Source: an uncultured Muribaculaceae bacterium
Lineage (GTDB): Bacteria; Bacteroidota; Bacteroidia; Bacteroidales; Muribaculaceae
Assembly: GCA_910578665.1 (NCBI GenBank)
Contig: CAJTQU010000007.1
Coordinates: 1-64,000 of the forward strand
Reading direction: 5' to 3'
DNA: 64,000 bases
A program made the translations under genes and the position numbers. The first letter of the stretch is position 1; each line of letters starts with the position of its first letter. Below the pieces are notes generated by a model. The model worked only from the letters and a program-made list of their open reading frames with translations. It did no database searches and was not told the DNA's origin. Shown here one piece after another: positions 50,751 through 58,936 of this stretch.

Positions 50751-52874
50751 TTATTTGAGTAGGTCTACACGTCCCTGGCACTCGGTCAGAACGTTCTTGG
50801 CTATAGAAGAGCTAACCTCTGAATAGTGAGAGAATGTCATGGTGCTTGTAGCACGGCCCGAAGTGATAGTACGCAGGGCTGTAACATAACCAAACATCTC
50901 TGCCAGAGGAGCGAGGGCCTTGACAATACGCGCGCCCGAACGGGATGTCTCCATACCTTCTACCTGGCCGCGACGCTTGTTGAGGTCACCGATCACATCA
51001 CCCATGCTCTCCTCGGGAGTAACAACCTCTATCTTCATGATAGGCTCCATGAGTACGGGACCTGCCTTCTCAGAAGCTTTCTTAAATGCCTGGATAGCGC
51101 AAAGCTCGAACGAAAGCTGGTCGGAGTCGACAGGATGGAACGAACCATCGATCAGAGTTACTTTAAGGCGTTCTACGGGATAACCGGCCAGTACGCCGTT
51201 CTTCATAGCCGTCTGGAAACCTTTCTGTACAGAAGGTATGTATTCCTTAGGCACGTTACCGCCCTTAACCTCGTCTACGAACTGGAGGCTGCCCTCGAAA
51301 TCGTCATCGGCAGGCTCAACACGTACGATGATATCGGCAAACTTACCGCGACCACCTGTCTGCTTCTTGAATACCTCGCGCAGCTCGACGGGTTTGGTGA
51401 TAGCCTCTTTATATGTAACCTGAGGACGACCCTGGTTGCACTCAACCTTAAATTCGCGTCTCAGACGGTCGATAATAATATCCAGATGAAGCTCGCCCAT
51501 ACCTGAGATTACGGTCTGGCCTGTCTCCTCGTTGGTCTCTACGCGGAATGTGGGATCCTCTTCTGCCAGCTTCTGAAGACCGACACCGAGTTTGTCCAAA
51601 TCTTTCTGGGTTTTGGGCTCTACGGCGATACCGATCACGGGATCGGGGAATTCCATAGCCTCGAGCACGATGGGAGCGTCTTCGGCACACAGAGTGTCAC
51701 CGGTACGGATATCCTTGAAGCCCACACCTGCACCGATGTCGCCGCAACCGATCTTTTCCTTGGGGTTCTGCTTGTTAGAATGCATCTGGAACAGGCGAGA
51801 GATACGTTCTTTCTTGCCAGAGCGAGAGTTCAGACAGTAAGAACCAGCCTCGATCTCGCCAGAATATACGCGGAAGAAGCAGAGACGACCTACATAGGGG
51901 TCGGTAGCAATCTTGAAAGCGAGAGCGCACATCGGCTCCTCGGGCAGAGGCTTGCGGCTTACCACAGCGTCTGAATCATCGGGCAGACAACCTTCTACAG
52001 CGCCTGTGTCTTCGGGAGAGGGCAGATATGCGCACACAGCGTCAAGCAATGTCTGCACACCCTTATTCTTGAAAGAAGAACCGCAAATCATAGGATTGAT
52101 CTGCATTCCGAGAGTGGCTTTGCGAATAGCGGCCTTGATCTCTTCTACAGTGATTGTTGAAGGATCATCGAAATATTTTTCCATGAAAACCTCGTCAAAC
52201 TCAGCCAAAGTCTCAAGAAGCTTGTCACGCCACTCTTCTGCCTCGGCCTGCAGGTTTTCGGGTATTTCCTCAACAGTATATTCGGCACCCATGGTCTCGT
52301 CATGCCAGAAGATAGCTTTCATGGCCACGAGGTCTACCACGCCCTTGAATGTTTCTTCGGCACCGATAGGTATCTGGATAGGCAGCGGAGTTGCTCCGAG
52401 CACTTCCCTCACCTGGCGCACAACTTCAAAGAAGTTAGCACCCGAACGGTCCATCTTATTCACATAACCAATACGGGGGACGTTGTATTTCTCAGCCTGG
52501 CGCCATACGGTCTCAGACTGGGGTTCTACACCGCCTACCGCGCAGAACGCCGCAACAGCGCCGTCAAGCACGCGCAAAGAACGTTCCACCTCGACAGTAA
52601 AGTCAACGTGTCCCGGAGTGTCGATAAGATTGATTTTGTATTTTTTACCACCGTACTGCCAGAAAGTAGTGGTAGCGGCAGAAGTAATAGTGATACCGCG
52701 CTCCTGTTCCTGCTCCATCCAGTCCATGGTGGCGGCACCGTCATGCACCTCGCCAATCTTATGTGTCAGACCGGTATAGAAAAGTATACGTTCCGAAGTA
52801 GTGGTCTTGCCGGCATCGATGTGGGCCATGATGCCGATATTTCTGGTTAAAGTTAATTCGTCGTTTTTAGCCAT
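50751..52874 (-). CDS. fusA: Elongation factor G
   Basis: A 707-aa translocase GTPase. G1 'AHIDAGKTTTSERIL' (about 16-30), G2 'RGITITSAA', G3 'DTPGHVDFT', G4 'NKMDR'. Domain IV and V motifs such as 'EVVTPEESMGDVIGDLNKRRG' are present. Full length. It lies between rpsG and rpsJ, a fused str-S10 arrangement. Confidence 0.97.
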   Translation of the reverse strand: MAKNDELTLTRNIGIMAHIDAGKTTTSERILFYTGLTHKIGEVHDGAATMDWMEQEQERGITITSAATTTFWQYGGKKYKINLIDTPGHVDFTVEVERSLRVLDGAVAAFCAVGGVEPQSETVWRQAEKYNVPRIGYVNKMDRSGANFFEVVRQVREVLGATPLPIQIPIGAEETFKGVVDLVAMKAIFWHDETMGAEYTVEEIPENLQAEAEEWRDKLLETLAEFDEVFMEKYFDDPSTITVEEIKAAIRKATLGMQINPMICGSSFKNKGVQTLLDAVCAYLPSPEDTGAVEGCLPDDSDAVVSRKPLPEEPMCALAFKIATDPYVGRLCFFRVYSGEIEAGSYCLNSRSGKKERISRLFQMHSNKQNPKEKIGCGDIGAGVGFKDIRTGDTLCAEDAPIVLEAMEFPDPVIGIAVEPKTQKDLDKLGVGLQKLAEEDPTFRVETNEETGQTVISGMGELHLDIIIDRLRREFKVECNQGRPQVTYKEAITKPVELREVFKKQTGGRGKFADIIVRVEPADDDFEGSLQFVDEVKGGNVPKEYIPSVQKGFQTAMKNGVLAGYPVERLKVTLIDGSFHPVDSDQLSFELCAIQAFKKASEKAGPVLMEPIMKIEVVTPEESMGDVIGDLNKRRGQVEGMETSRSGARIVKALAPLAEMFGYVTALRTITSGRATSTMTFSHYSEVSSSIAKNVLTECQGRVDLLK

Positions 52875-52906
52875 TTTTCATTTAATGATAATAGTCCTGA
52901 AATCCA

Positions 52907-53383
52907 TTAGAAGCGGAAGTGTGCAAATGCGCGGTTAGCCTCTGCCATACGGTGCATGTCCTCTTTACGTTTGAAAGCACCACCCTGGTCATTGTAAGCG
53001 TCCACGATTTCCGCAGCGAGTTTGTCCGCCATGGTCTTGCCGCCGCGTTTACGAGCAAAGATGATAAGGTTCTTCATCGAGATTGACTCTTTGCGGTCAG
53101 CACGGATTTCAGTAGGAACCTGGAAAGTGGCACCGCCGATACGGCGAGACTTAACCTCCACCTGGGGAGTGATGTTTTCAAGGGCTTTCTTCCAGATCTC
53201 AAGAGCTGACTTCTCTTCATTGGGCATTTTGGACTTCACAGTCTCGAGTGCCGAATAGAAGATAGTGAATGCGGTGTTCTTTTTACCGTCATACATAAGG
53301 TGATTCACAAATTTAGTGACGCGCACTTCGCCGAATACGGGATCGGGCAGAATCACTCTTTTTTTAGGCTTTGCTTTTCTCAT
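52907..53383 (-). CDS. rpsG: Ribosomal protein S7
   Basis: A 158-aa primary 16S binder of the 30S head. The frame is open to 53464, but the family N-terminus MRKAKPKKRVILPDPVFGE begins at 53383, so this start is chosen; the upstream extension is not conserved in type. 'LMYDGKKNTAFTIFYSAL' and 'RRIGGATFQVP' are characteristic. A 209-bp structured spacer separates it from rpsL. Confidence 0.95.
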   Translation of the reverse strand: MRKAKPKKRVILPDPVFGEVRVTKFVNHLMYDGKKNTAFTIFYSALETVKSKMPNEEKSALEIWKKALENITPQVEVKSRRIGGATFQVPTEIRADRKESISMKNLIIFARKRGGKTMADKLAAEIVDAYNDQGGAFKRKEDMHRMAEANRAFAHFRF

Positions 53384-53592
53384 TTCAAGAATAAATATGT
53401 TTTTGTTTTTGGCTGCTTCCTGCGGCAGGACTGTGTCCGTCCCCGTTTTCCGCATCTTCAACAACGCTCGCTTGCGTCATTTACTCAACCTTAGCCATCC
53501 AATAAATCAAAAACTAATTAGAAAATGTTGTGTGATTTACTTGTTTGCACGGCCTCCGTCACAGGAGAGCCGCACGATATCAGGAAGGATGT
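53384..53592 (-). promoter_or_regulatory. 209-bp spacer between rpsL and rpsG
   Basis: Just after rpsL, CGGCCTCC (53550-53557) pairs with GGAGAGCCG (53564-53572) with one bulged base, giving a GC-rich hairpin without a U-run. In E. coli S7 binds this intercistronic region to repress its own synthesis, so a similar role is possible. No gene or promoter is seen in the spacer. Confidence 0.4.
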
Positions 53593-53976
53593 TTACTTCT
53601 TAGCTGCTTTGGGACGTTTGGCGCCATATTTACTGCGACGCTGCGTACGGCCGTTAACGCCGGCTGTGTCAAGCGTACCGCGCACGATATGATAGCGCAC
53701 ACCGGGAAGGTCCTTAACACGACCGCCGCGCACCATTACAATGCTGTGCTCCTGCAGATTGTGGCCTTCTCCAGGGATATACGAGTTAACCTCCTTGCCG
53801 TTGGTCAGGCGCACACGGGCCACCTTACGCATAGCCGAGTTAGGCTTCTTGGGAGTGGTGGTGTACACACGTACGCACACGCCACGACGCTGGGGGCATG
53901 AATCAAGAGCCGGGCTCTTGCTCTTGTCTTCCAAAGCAACACGTCCTTTTCTTACTAATTGTTGAATTGTAGGCAT
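53593..53976 (-). CDS. rpsL: Ribosomal protein S12
   Basis: A 127-aa decoding-centre protein and the first gene of the superoperon. 'TTPKKPNSAMRKVARVRL' and 'YIPGEGHNLQEHS' hold the Lys and neighbouring residues where streptomycin-resistance changes usually occur; they are the wild-type residues here. The start MPTIQQLVRKGR is canonical. Confidence 0.97.
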   Translation of the reverse strand: MPTIQQLVRKGRVALEDKSKSPALDSCPQRRGVCVRVYTTTPKKPNSAMRKVARVRLTNGKEVNSYIPGEGHNLQEHSIVMVRGGRVKDLPGVRYHIVRGTLDTAGVNGRTQRRSKYGAKRPKAAKK

Positions 53977-54123
53977 TCTTTTTTGTTTTGATTTATTTAT
54001 TTAATTCTCAATTTCGTCTTATCCAAACCCAAAGCATACTGCGCTCCGACTTGCAACAACCTTAATCTATTGATAGACAATTTATTGCGTAAGCCGAATC
54101 GTCAGACTACACCTTAAGTGGTG

Positions 54124-54155
54124 CAAAATTACTAATTATTAACGTATTAGACAAA
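54124..54155 (-). promoter_or_regulatory. Main promoter of the ribosomal superoperon
   Basis: Read leftward: TTTG (54152-54155), 20 bp, TAATTTTG (54124-54131): a full consensus. No other consensus promoter was found between here and rpsM, so it likely drives about 16-19 kb. Confidence 0.8.
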
Positions 54156-54227
54156 CTTTTGCACAATTATTTTTTGCAAATTTTCATCTATGCAACACGA
54201 CACAACAGTCTAATGCACAGACATGAC

Positions 54228-54273
54228 CAGGGCCGCCATACATTCTGCCATAGGCAGGCTGCAGGCGGCCCTG
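54228..54273 (-). terminator. GC-rich hairpin after the DUF5606 gene
   Basis: CAGGGCCGCC (54228-54237) pairs perfectly with GGCGGCCCTG (54264-54273), with an inner TGCC/GGCA stem. Only a weak U-content follows leftward, so termination may be partial or Rho-assisted. Confidence 0.5.
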
Positions 54274-54300
54274 TAAAATGCACCGGCACACTCCGGCGTG

Positions 54301-54747
54301 TCAGTCCTGGCTTTCGGCGGCATATTCGGCAGCTTCCTTAGCCGCGCCTTCCGGCTCCGCCTCCACAAAAGCGGTACAACCGGCATCGATCAGAATATTA
54401 TACCAGGTAAAGAATTTCTTAATGTCGTTGTCATACACCCTTTCGCGATCAAAATCCGGCAGGATACGCGCAAACTCGTCGCGCAACCGCCCTTCTGCGA
54501 CCAAAGCTTTTACATCGGCCCTGGCGCCGTCATACAGCTTACGCGCATTTTCCAACACCTGGGACAATGGCACTTCGTCTGCGTCTGTATACATGGCTAT
54601 ATCACCGAGACTTACTATTTTGTCGCGACTGTGAGCCGGGAAACGGCGTTTTGTGCAAAGGTCTTCTACCAGAAGCATATTTTTGCCGTTGGTTACGATT
54701 TTAAACAGGCCCGGACGTCCTGTAATCGAAAGTATGGTCTTAAGCAT
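54301..54747 (-). CDS. DUF5606-family protein
   Basis: A 148-aa protein matching by eye the Bacteroidetes DUF5606 family: 'KTILSITGRPGLFKIVTNGKNMLLVEDL' at the N-terminus and 'SRDKIVSLGDIAMYT' in the middle. Function is not known to me. It is likely a soluble cytoplasmic protein with a basic-to-acidic C-terminal tail rich in Ala/Glu. It closes the dnaN-to-coaE run, 15 bp after coaE. Confidence 0.7.
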   Translation of the reverse strand: MLKTILSITGRPGLFKIVTNGKNMLLVEDLCTKRRFPAHSRDKIVSLGDIAMYTDADEVPLSQVLENARKLYDGARADVKALVAEGRLRDEFARILPDFDRERVYDNDIKKFFTWYNILIDAGCTAFVEAEPEGAAKEAAEYAAESQD

Positions 54748-54762
54748 ATCTATTTTAATAAA

Positions 54763-55338
54763 TTAAATTTCACCATATTCAGGCAACGCGGCCAGCAGTG
54801 ACACCGCGCCGTCATTGACTATACGACGCACCTTACGCCGCGGCAACCCGGAAAATTCATGCTCCTGGGCACTTATACGGGCTTCGACCTGGCCGCGCGA
54901 AAGACCAGAACGGCGCATCACACGTCCTACACGCAACTCACGTGGTGCTGTAACAAGCCATATTTCGTCTACCAACATGTCCAGACCGGAAGTATGCAGC
55001 ACAGCGCTCTCAAGAAGAGCCGTATTAACACGCAAAGCAGATACCCAGGAAGCCAGATCATGACGGACGGCTTCATGCACTATAGCATTGACCGACATTC
55101 TCATATGTTCCGAACTGAATATAAGGCCGGCCAGCAGTGACCGGTCTACCCCTCCCTCGCATGTCAGGACATCCGTCCCCGACACACGGCACAGCTCAGC
55201 CTTAATTGCATCCGACTCGTCCATCAACTGTCTCGCACGCGAATCGCAGTCATAAACGGGCAGTCCGCGCAACGCGCAAATGCGGCATACCACGCTTTTG
55301 CCGCTACCTATACCACCCGTAACCCCTATCAGCCTCAT
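54763..55338 (-). CDS. coaE: Dephospho-CoA kinase
   Basis: A 191-aa enzyme for the last step of CoA synthesis. P-loop GGIGSGKS at residues 8-15, then 'VYDCDSRARQLMD' with the substrate-binding Asp and 'IWLVTAPRELRVGRVMRRSGLSR' in the lid region. Its ATG overlaps the ybbR-like stop (ATGA, 55335-55338). The CoaBC gene of the same pathway is in this run. Confidence 0.93.
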   Translation of the reverse strand: MRLIGVTGGIGSGKSVVCRICALRGLPVYDCDSRARQLMDESDAIKAELCRVSGTDVLTCEGGVDRSLLAGLIFSSEHMRMSVNAIVHEAVRHDLASWVSALRVNTALLESAVLHTSGLDMLVDEIWLVTAPRELRVGRVMRRSGLSRGQVEARISAQEHEFSGLPRRKVRRIVNDGAVSLLAALPEYGEI

Positions 55339-56321
55339 TTGTTCTGGCGTATTATAGTGAACTCCACGCTGTCAATCTCGAGAGTGGCACTCTCGACATG
55401 CGCCGGAAGAGGCGTTGACAGACGCAATTTGATACGCTTGTCCGAGGGAGAGGCCAGATCCCTATAATCAGCCACAACACTGAAAGGTGTGCGAACATCG
55501 TCATTTAGGCTCATCGGCACAAGATATGACACTTCCACACTTGAGGGAAAAAGCACCATATTTTCACCCTTGGGCACATTGAGCGTTGTCACAGGAACGT
55601 ATACTTTACGATTTTCAAGCGGTTCCACCGGAATACGCACGTCTATGGCAGACGGCACCATCTTCACGCCGTGGATAGGCCGCAGCCTGACCCTTACGGT
55701 CACCGGATCTGCCAGATCGCGCCGCACTATGGGTTCCGTACTGACATATGATATCGTATCAAGGATGTCACGTGAGGAGTATATCTTGATATTGCGCGTC
55801 TCAGTGCGAGGATTACCATTGACTACTTTGCCGAGAGCGGCGGTTATGTCGGTATTTATACGCACCGGTACAACCTTGGCCGGAGCCGAGGTATACATAA
55901 CGGATATCGAGTCGGCCGAAGTTATGTTAACAGAAGCATTACTGCCAAACAGCGAACGCACATAGGTAGACAGCGCCGACGGCGAAACACGCAGATATCC
56001 GTCTGAAGCATATTCGGCAAAACTGATATGCAACTGCGCCGCGCGCATAAACTTACGCCGCAACAAAGTGGTGCCACGGTCGCGCACGGTCACATGTATC
56101 ACGCCTGGAGGCTCGTTGATAAATGTAACTGTGTCGGGCACTCCGGTTATATCTACCTTGACCTCTATATCGGTTTGCACGGTGTCGTTCATAGCCATTA
56201 TAAACCAAAACACCCCCGCAATAACCACAAAGACAGCAAAAAGGCGCAGGTCGCGCATACGACCCGTCTTACGCCAGCCCTGCCAGCGCCTTATCCCCTT
56301 AGCAGCCTTTGTGTCCGACAT
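55335..56321 (-). CDS. YbbR-like protein
   Basis: A 328-aa single-pass membrane protein. A basic N-terminus with many Arg (WRKTGRMRDLR) precedes one helix (about 26-44), then several YbbR-type beta repeats outside the membrane ('VFSVVADYRDL'-like segments). In Firmicutes YbbR/CdaR regulates the CdaA diadenylate cyclase; here no cyclase gene is adjacent, so that role is not supported. Conserved neighbours yajC and coaE fit the Bacteroidetes order. Confidence 0.75.
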   Translation of the reverse strand: MSDTKAAKGIRRWQGWRKTGRMRDLRLFAVFVVIAGVFWFIMAMNDTVQTDIEVKVDITGVPDTVTFINEPPGVIHVTVRDRGTTLLRRKFMRAAQLHISFAEYASDGYLRVSPSALSTYVRSLFGSNASVNITSADSISVMYTSAPAKVVPVRINTDITAALGKVVNGNPRTETRNIKIYSSRDILDTISYVSTEPIVRRDLADPVTVRVRLRPIHGVKMVPSAIDVRIPVEPLENRKVYVPVTTLNVPKGENMVLFPSSVEVSYLVPMSLNDDVRTPFSVVADYRDLASPSDKRIKLRLSTPLPAHVESATLEIDSVEFTIIRQNK

Positions 56322-56353
56322 GTCAGATATGGTACGCCGAAGGCGTGCGATTC

Positions 56354-56665
56354 TTATTTCTTCTCAGCATCGGCTCCAGGAGCTGGATATACCGATGTTT
56401 TTTCTATCTTGATGCTTACACCGCTGGCTATCTCTACAATAAATGTGGTGTCAGACACCTCTTTTATTTTACCGTATATACCGCCGGCGGTCACCACGCG
56501 GTCACCTACGCCGAGAGCCTCGCGAGCTTTCTTGATTTCTTTCTGCTTCTTGTTCTGAGGGCGTATCATGAAGAAATAGAAGATAGCCACCATGGCCACA
56601 ATCATGATTATGCCGGTGTAGCCGCCGCCCTGTGGCTGTGCAGCAAGAAAAATTAAGTCTAACAT
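56354..56665 (-). CDS. yajC: Preprotein translocase subunit YajC
   Basis: A 103-aa protein of the SecDF-YajC complex. One transmembrane helix (about 17-35) is followed by 'FFMIRPQNKKQKEIKKAREALGVGDRVVTAGGIYGKI', the family signature. Auxiliary to Sec export and membrane insertion. 23 bp after nusB. Confidence 0.93.
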   Translation of the reverse strand: MLDLIFLAAQPQGGGYTGIIMIVAMVAIFYFFMIRPQNKKQKEIKKAREALGVGDRVVTAGGIYGKIKEVSDTTFIVEIASGVSIKIEKTSVYPAPGADAEKK

Positions 56666-56688
56666 AAATTTATTATTATTGTTGTTGG

Positions 56689-58092
56689 TTATGCTTTAAC
56701 GAGTGTGCCATTCTGGCGCAACGAGCTCACTGCCGCGCCCAAAATACCGTTGATAAAGAACGAGCTCTTCGGGGTGCTGTACGCCTTGGCCAGCTCTATA
56801 TATTCGTTTATCGTGACATTCACCGGAATCTTTGGGAAACATAATATCTCCGCCAGGGCCGTAAGCAGCAGCACCACGTCCATAAAAGCCAGACGGTCTG
56901 CATCCCACGAATCTTTGTTGAGCACACTGTCGATTATGGTCCGATATTCGTCCTTGTGGCGGACTACGGCATTGAAAAGCTCACGGCCGAAACGAGCGTC
57001 CTCGTCATCCTTATACATGGGCAAGACAGGATGCTCCTCATTTTCTTCAAAACGGCGTATGGTCTTCAATACGAATGTTCCGATAATATCCAGGTCATCA
57101 TTCCAAAAAACAGACTTGTCCTCAAGTCCCTCAGATAAATCAGGGTCGGGGAATATCACATACCGGAACAAATTACGCCACAATTCGCAATCGGCACGAA
57201 AATCCGTTTCTGGCGCATTCATGTAATCCAGATAGACATCGGAAGTGGTTACCGTCTTCAACAGGGAATTGACAAGCACCGGATTTTCTGCAAGCCATGA
57301 GTTTTTACCCGAACGTGTATACTCGTTATAATCGAAATCTTCAGACAGAACACGTACAAACTCATTTTCCACAAAACGCAGATTAGGATTCAGATCACGG
57401 TCGGTCACCACGTACTTGTGCCGCGCGGCGTCAAGATTGCGTTCTTGCTGTACTGTCAGCTCTATGGCTAGCTGCAGCATGCGATAATACAGTTCCCGTG
57501 CTTTTTCCAGACTGAAATTAAGTGTCTTCAGAGCATCGGCCACATGGTCTTGCGAAGAGGAGAAGTTGACAAACGTCGCCTCCATAAGATCGCGCATGCG
57601 CTCCACACCACGCAGCGAGAAATTAGGCACCTGTTCAAACAAATTATTGATTGTGGGCGACGGCATTATAATAAGTGTGAATATCTCACGCCAGACCTTA
57701 AGGTCTCCGGCCATATCCACAGATCCATTCTTGATATACGTCTTATAAGGAGCTGACTCCTTGATAGCGGCCGACAACGAGTTGATCAGCATAGGCGAAT
57801 CAAACGGAGAGGCCTCAAGCCTGTTTTTCGCCTGCTGGGATTTGATTTTCTCATCGGCCTGAACGGTGCGTATAAAACGATTGTCCGCCAACGGACGATG
57901 GCCGCCGCGCTGTTCCACATTATCGGCAAGGCGCGTCATCAGCACCAGCATGTCAAGGTAAAGCTTATATGCGAACCTCTTTTCCTTTGTCGGGGGTGTA
58001 GGCTGGCTTTCAAGCGTGAACAACTTCTCTGTGAGCAGATAAGAGTATAGCAGCTGCACTACTTTGATTCTTATCAAGACACGATTAATCAT
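56689..58092 (-). CDS. nusB: NusB-family antitermination factor with duplicated extension
   Basis: A 467-aa protein, much longer than the roughly 140 aa of E. coli NusB and the roughly 300 aa of many Bacteroidetes forms. The start MINRVLIRIKVVQLLYSY and the C-terminal domain (about 365-460: 'DRLAFMDVVLLLTALAEILCF', 'NVTINEYIELAKAYSTPKSSFFINGILG') are NusB. Two similar blocks precede it: residues about 98-150 ('MLINSL...WREIFTLIIMPSP') and about 268-320 ('VLVNSL...WRNLFRYVIFPDP'). NusB acts with S10 (NusE) in rRNA antitermination. It has its own promoter. Confidence 0.85.
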   Translation of the reverse strand: MINRVLIRIKVVQLLYSYLLTEKLFTLESQPTPPTKEKRFAYKLYLDMLVLMTRLADNVEQRGGHRPLADNRFIRTVQADEKIKSQQAKNRLEASPFDSPMLINSLSAAIKESAPYKTYIKNGSVDMAGDLKVWREIFTLIIMPSPTINNLFEQVPNFSLRGVERMRDLMEATFVNFSSSQDHVADALKTLNFSLEKARELYYRMLQLAIELTVQQERNLDAARHKYVVTDRDLNPNLRFVENEFVRVLSEDFDYNEYTRSGKNSWLAENPVLVNSLLKTVTTSDVYLDYMNAPETDFRADCELWRNLFRYVIFPDPDLSEGLEDKSVFWNDDLDIIGTFVLKTIRRFEENEEHPVLPMYKDDEDARFGRELFNAVVRHKDEYRTIIDSVLNKDSWDADRLAFMDVVLLLTALAEILCFPKIPVNVTINEYIELAKAYSTPKSSFFINGILGAAVSSLRQNGTLVKA

Positions 58093-58112
58093 AACTTCTG
58101 AATATTGGTCTG

Positions 58113-58144
58113 CAAAGTTACTTAAAAAAAGTCAAACAGGCAAT
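58113..58144 (-). promoter_or_regulatory. Internal promoter for nusB and genes after it
   Basis: Read leftward: ATTG (58141-58144), 20 bp, TAACTTTG (58113-58120), with the nusB ATG about 20 bp further on. The 6-bp hairpin TTAGCG/CGCTAA (58146-58160) just before it may limit read-through from rlmB. Confidence 0.6.
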
Positions 58145-58164
58145 TTTAGCGTGACGCTAAGTGG

Positions 58165-58926
58165 TCATTCGTGGCTCTGGCCGGCCCCTATACGCTGTCG
58201 CACAGCCTCATACATCATGACGCCTGCGGCCACAGAGACGTTCAGACTGCCTATAGAGCCTATTATAGGAATTGCAGCCAGGGTGTCGCACAGACGCAGC
58301 ACGGGGTCTGAAATACCAGTATCCTCGGCACCCATCACTATAGCCACAGGACCCGTATAATCAGCCTCTGTATAATCCTGCACCCCCTTTTCGGTAGCTC
58401 CGACTATCACAAAACCAGAATCTTTAAGATATCTGACAGCCTCCTCTATGGAGCGCGTGCGGCACACGGGGAGATGCAGCAGGGCGCCTGCAGACGTCTT
58501 GACAGCATCGGCACTTACACGCACACTGTTGCGCTCGGGTATCACTATCGTGTCCACTCCGGCACATTCGGCAGTACGGGCTATAGCTCCGAAATTGTGC
58601 GTGTCCGTGATTCCGTCAAGCAGCACGATAAACGGCAGCATGCCCTCTTCGTACAGTGAGGGAACCATCTGCTCCAGATCATAATATCCTACAGCAGACA
58701 AGAGCGCTATGGCACCCTGGTGGTTCTTCATAGTTATACGGTTGAGTTTCTCCAGGGGCACACGCTGGCTAACCACGCCGTACTCCTTGATTTTGGCCAG
58801 CAATTCTCGAGCCAGGTCTCCCCCGGCCAGATCCTTGCGTATCAACACTCTGTCTATATCCTTTCCGGCCTCTATGGCCTCTATCACGGCACGGAGGCCG
58901 AATATATATTCTTTCTTATCTATCAT
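58165..58926 (-). CDS. rlmB: TrmH/SpoU-family 23S rRNA 2'-O-methyltransferase (RlmB-like)
   Basis: A 253-aa enzyme. N-terminal substrate-binding domain ('YIFGLRAVIEAIEAGKDIDRVLI') and a SpoU knot domain with 'DTHNFGAIARTAECAGVD' (motif 1), 'GPVAIVMGAEDTGIS' (motif 2) and 'IPIIGSIGSLNVSVAAGVMMYE' (motif 3). It probably methylates a ribose in 23S rRNA; the exact site is inferred from resemblance to RlmB. Confidence 0.88.
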   Translation of the reverse strand: MIDKKEYIFGLRAVIEAIEAGKDIDRVLIRKDLAGGDLARELLAKIKEYGVVSQRVPLEKLNRITMKNHQGAIALLSAVGYYDLEQMVPSLYEEGMLPFIVLLDGITDTHNFGAIARTAECAGVDTIVIPERNSVRVSADAVKTSAGALLHLPVCRTRSIEEAVRYLKDSGFVIVGATEKGVQDYTEADYTGPVAIVMGAEDTGISDPVLRLCDTLAAIPIIGSIGSLNVSVAAGVMMYEAVRQRIGAGQSHE

Positions 58927-58936
58927 GGTTTTATGT

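Larger units (their letters stand above)
53977..54300 (-). other. 324-bp region upstream of rpsL
   Basis: It holds, from right to left, a hairpin after the DUF5606 gene (54228-54273), the main superoperon promoter (54124-54155), and a 5' leader of about 140 nt to rpsL. The leader is A-rich near the start codon and contains only weak stems. No gene is seen. Confidence 0.6.

Noticed and set aside
53384..53464. N-terminal extension of S7 by 27 residues
   Set aside because: The known S7 start MRKAKPKKR lies at 53383; the extension lies in the intercistronic spacer.
55335..56321. YbbR-like protein as a c-di-AMP regulator (CdaR)
   Set aside because: No diadenylate cyclase gene is adjacent; only the fold-level family resemblance is supported.
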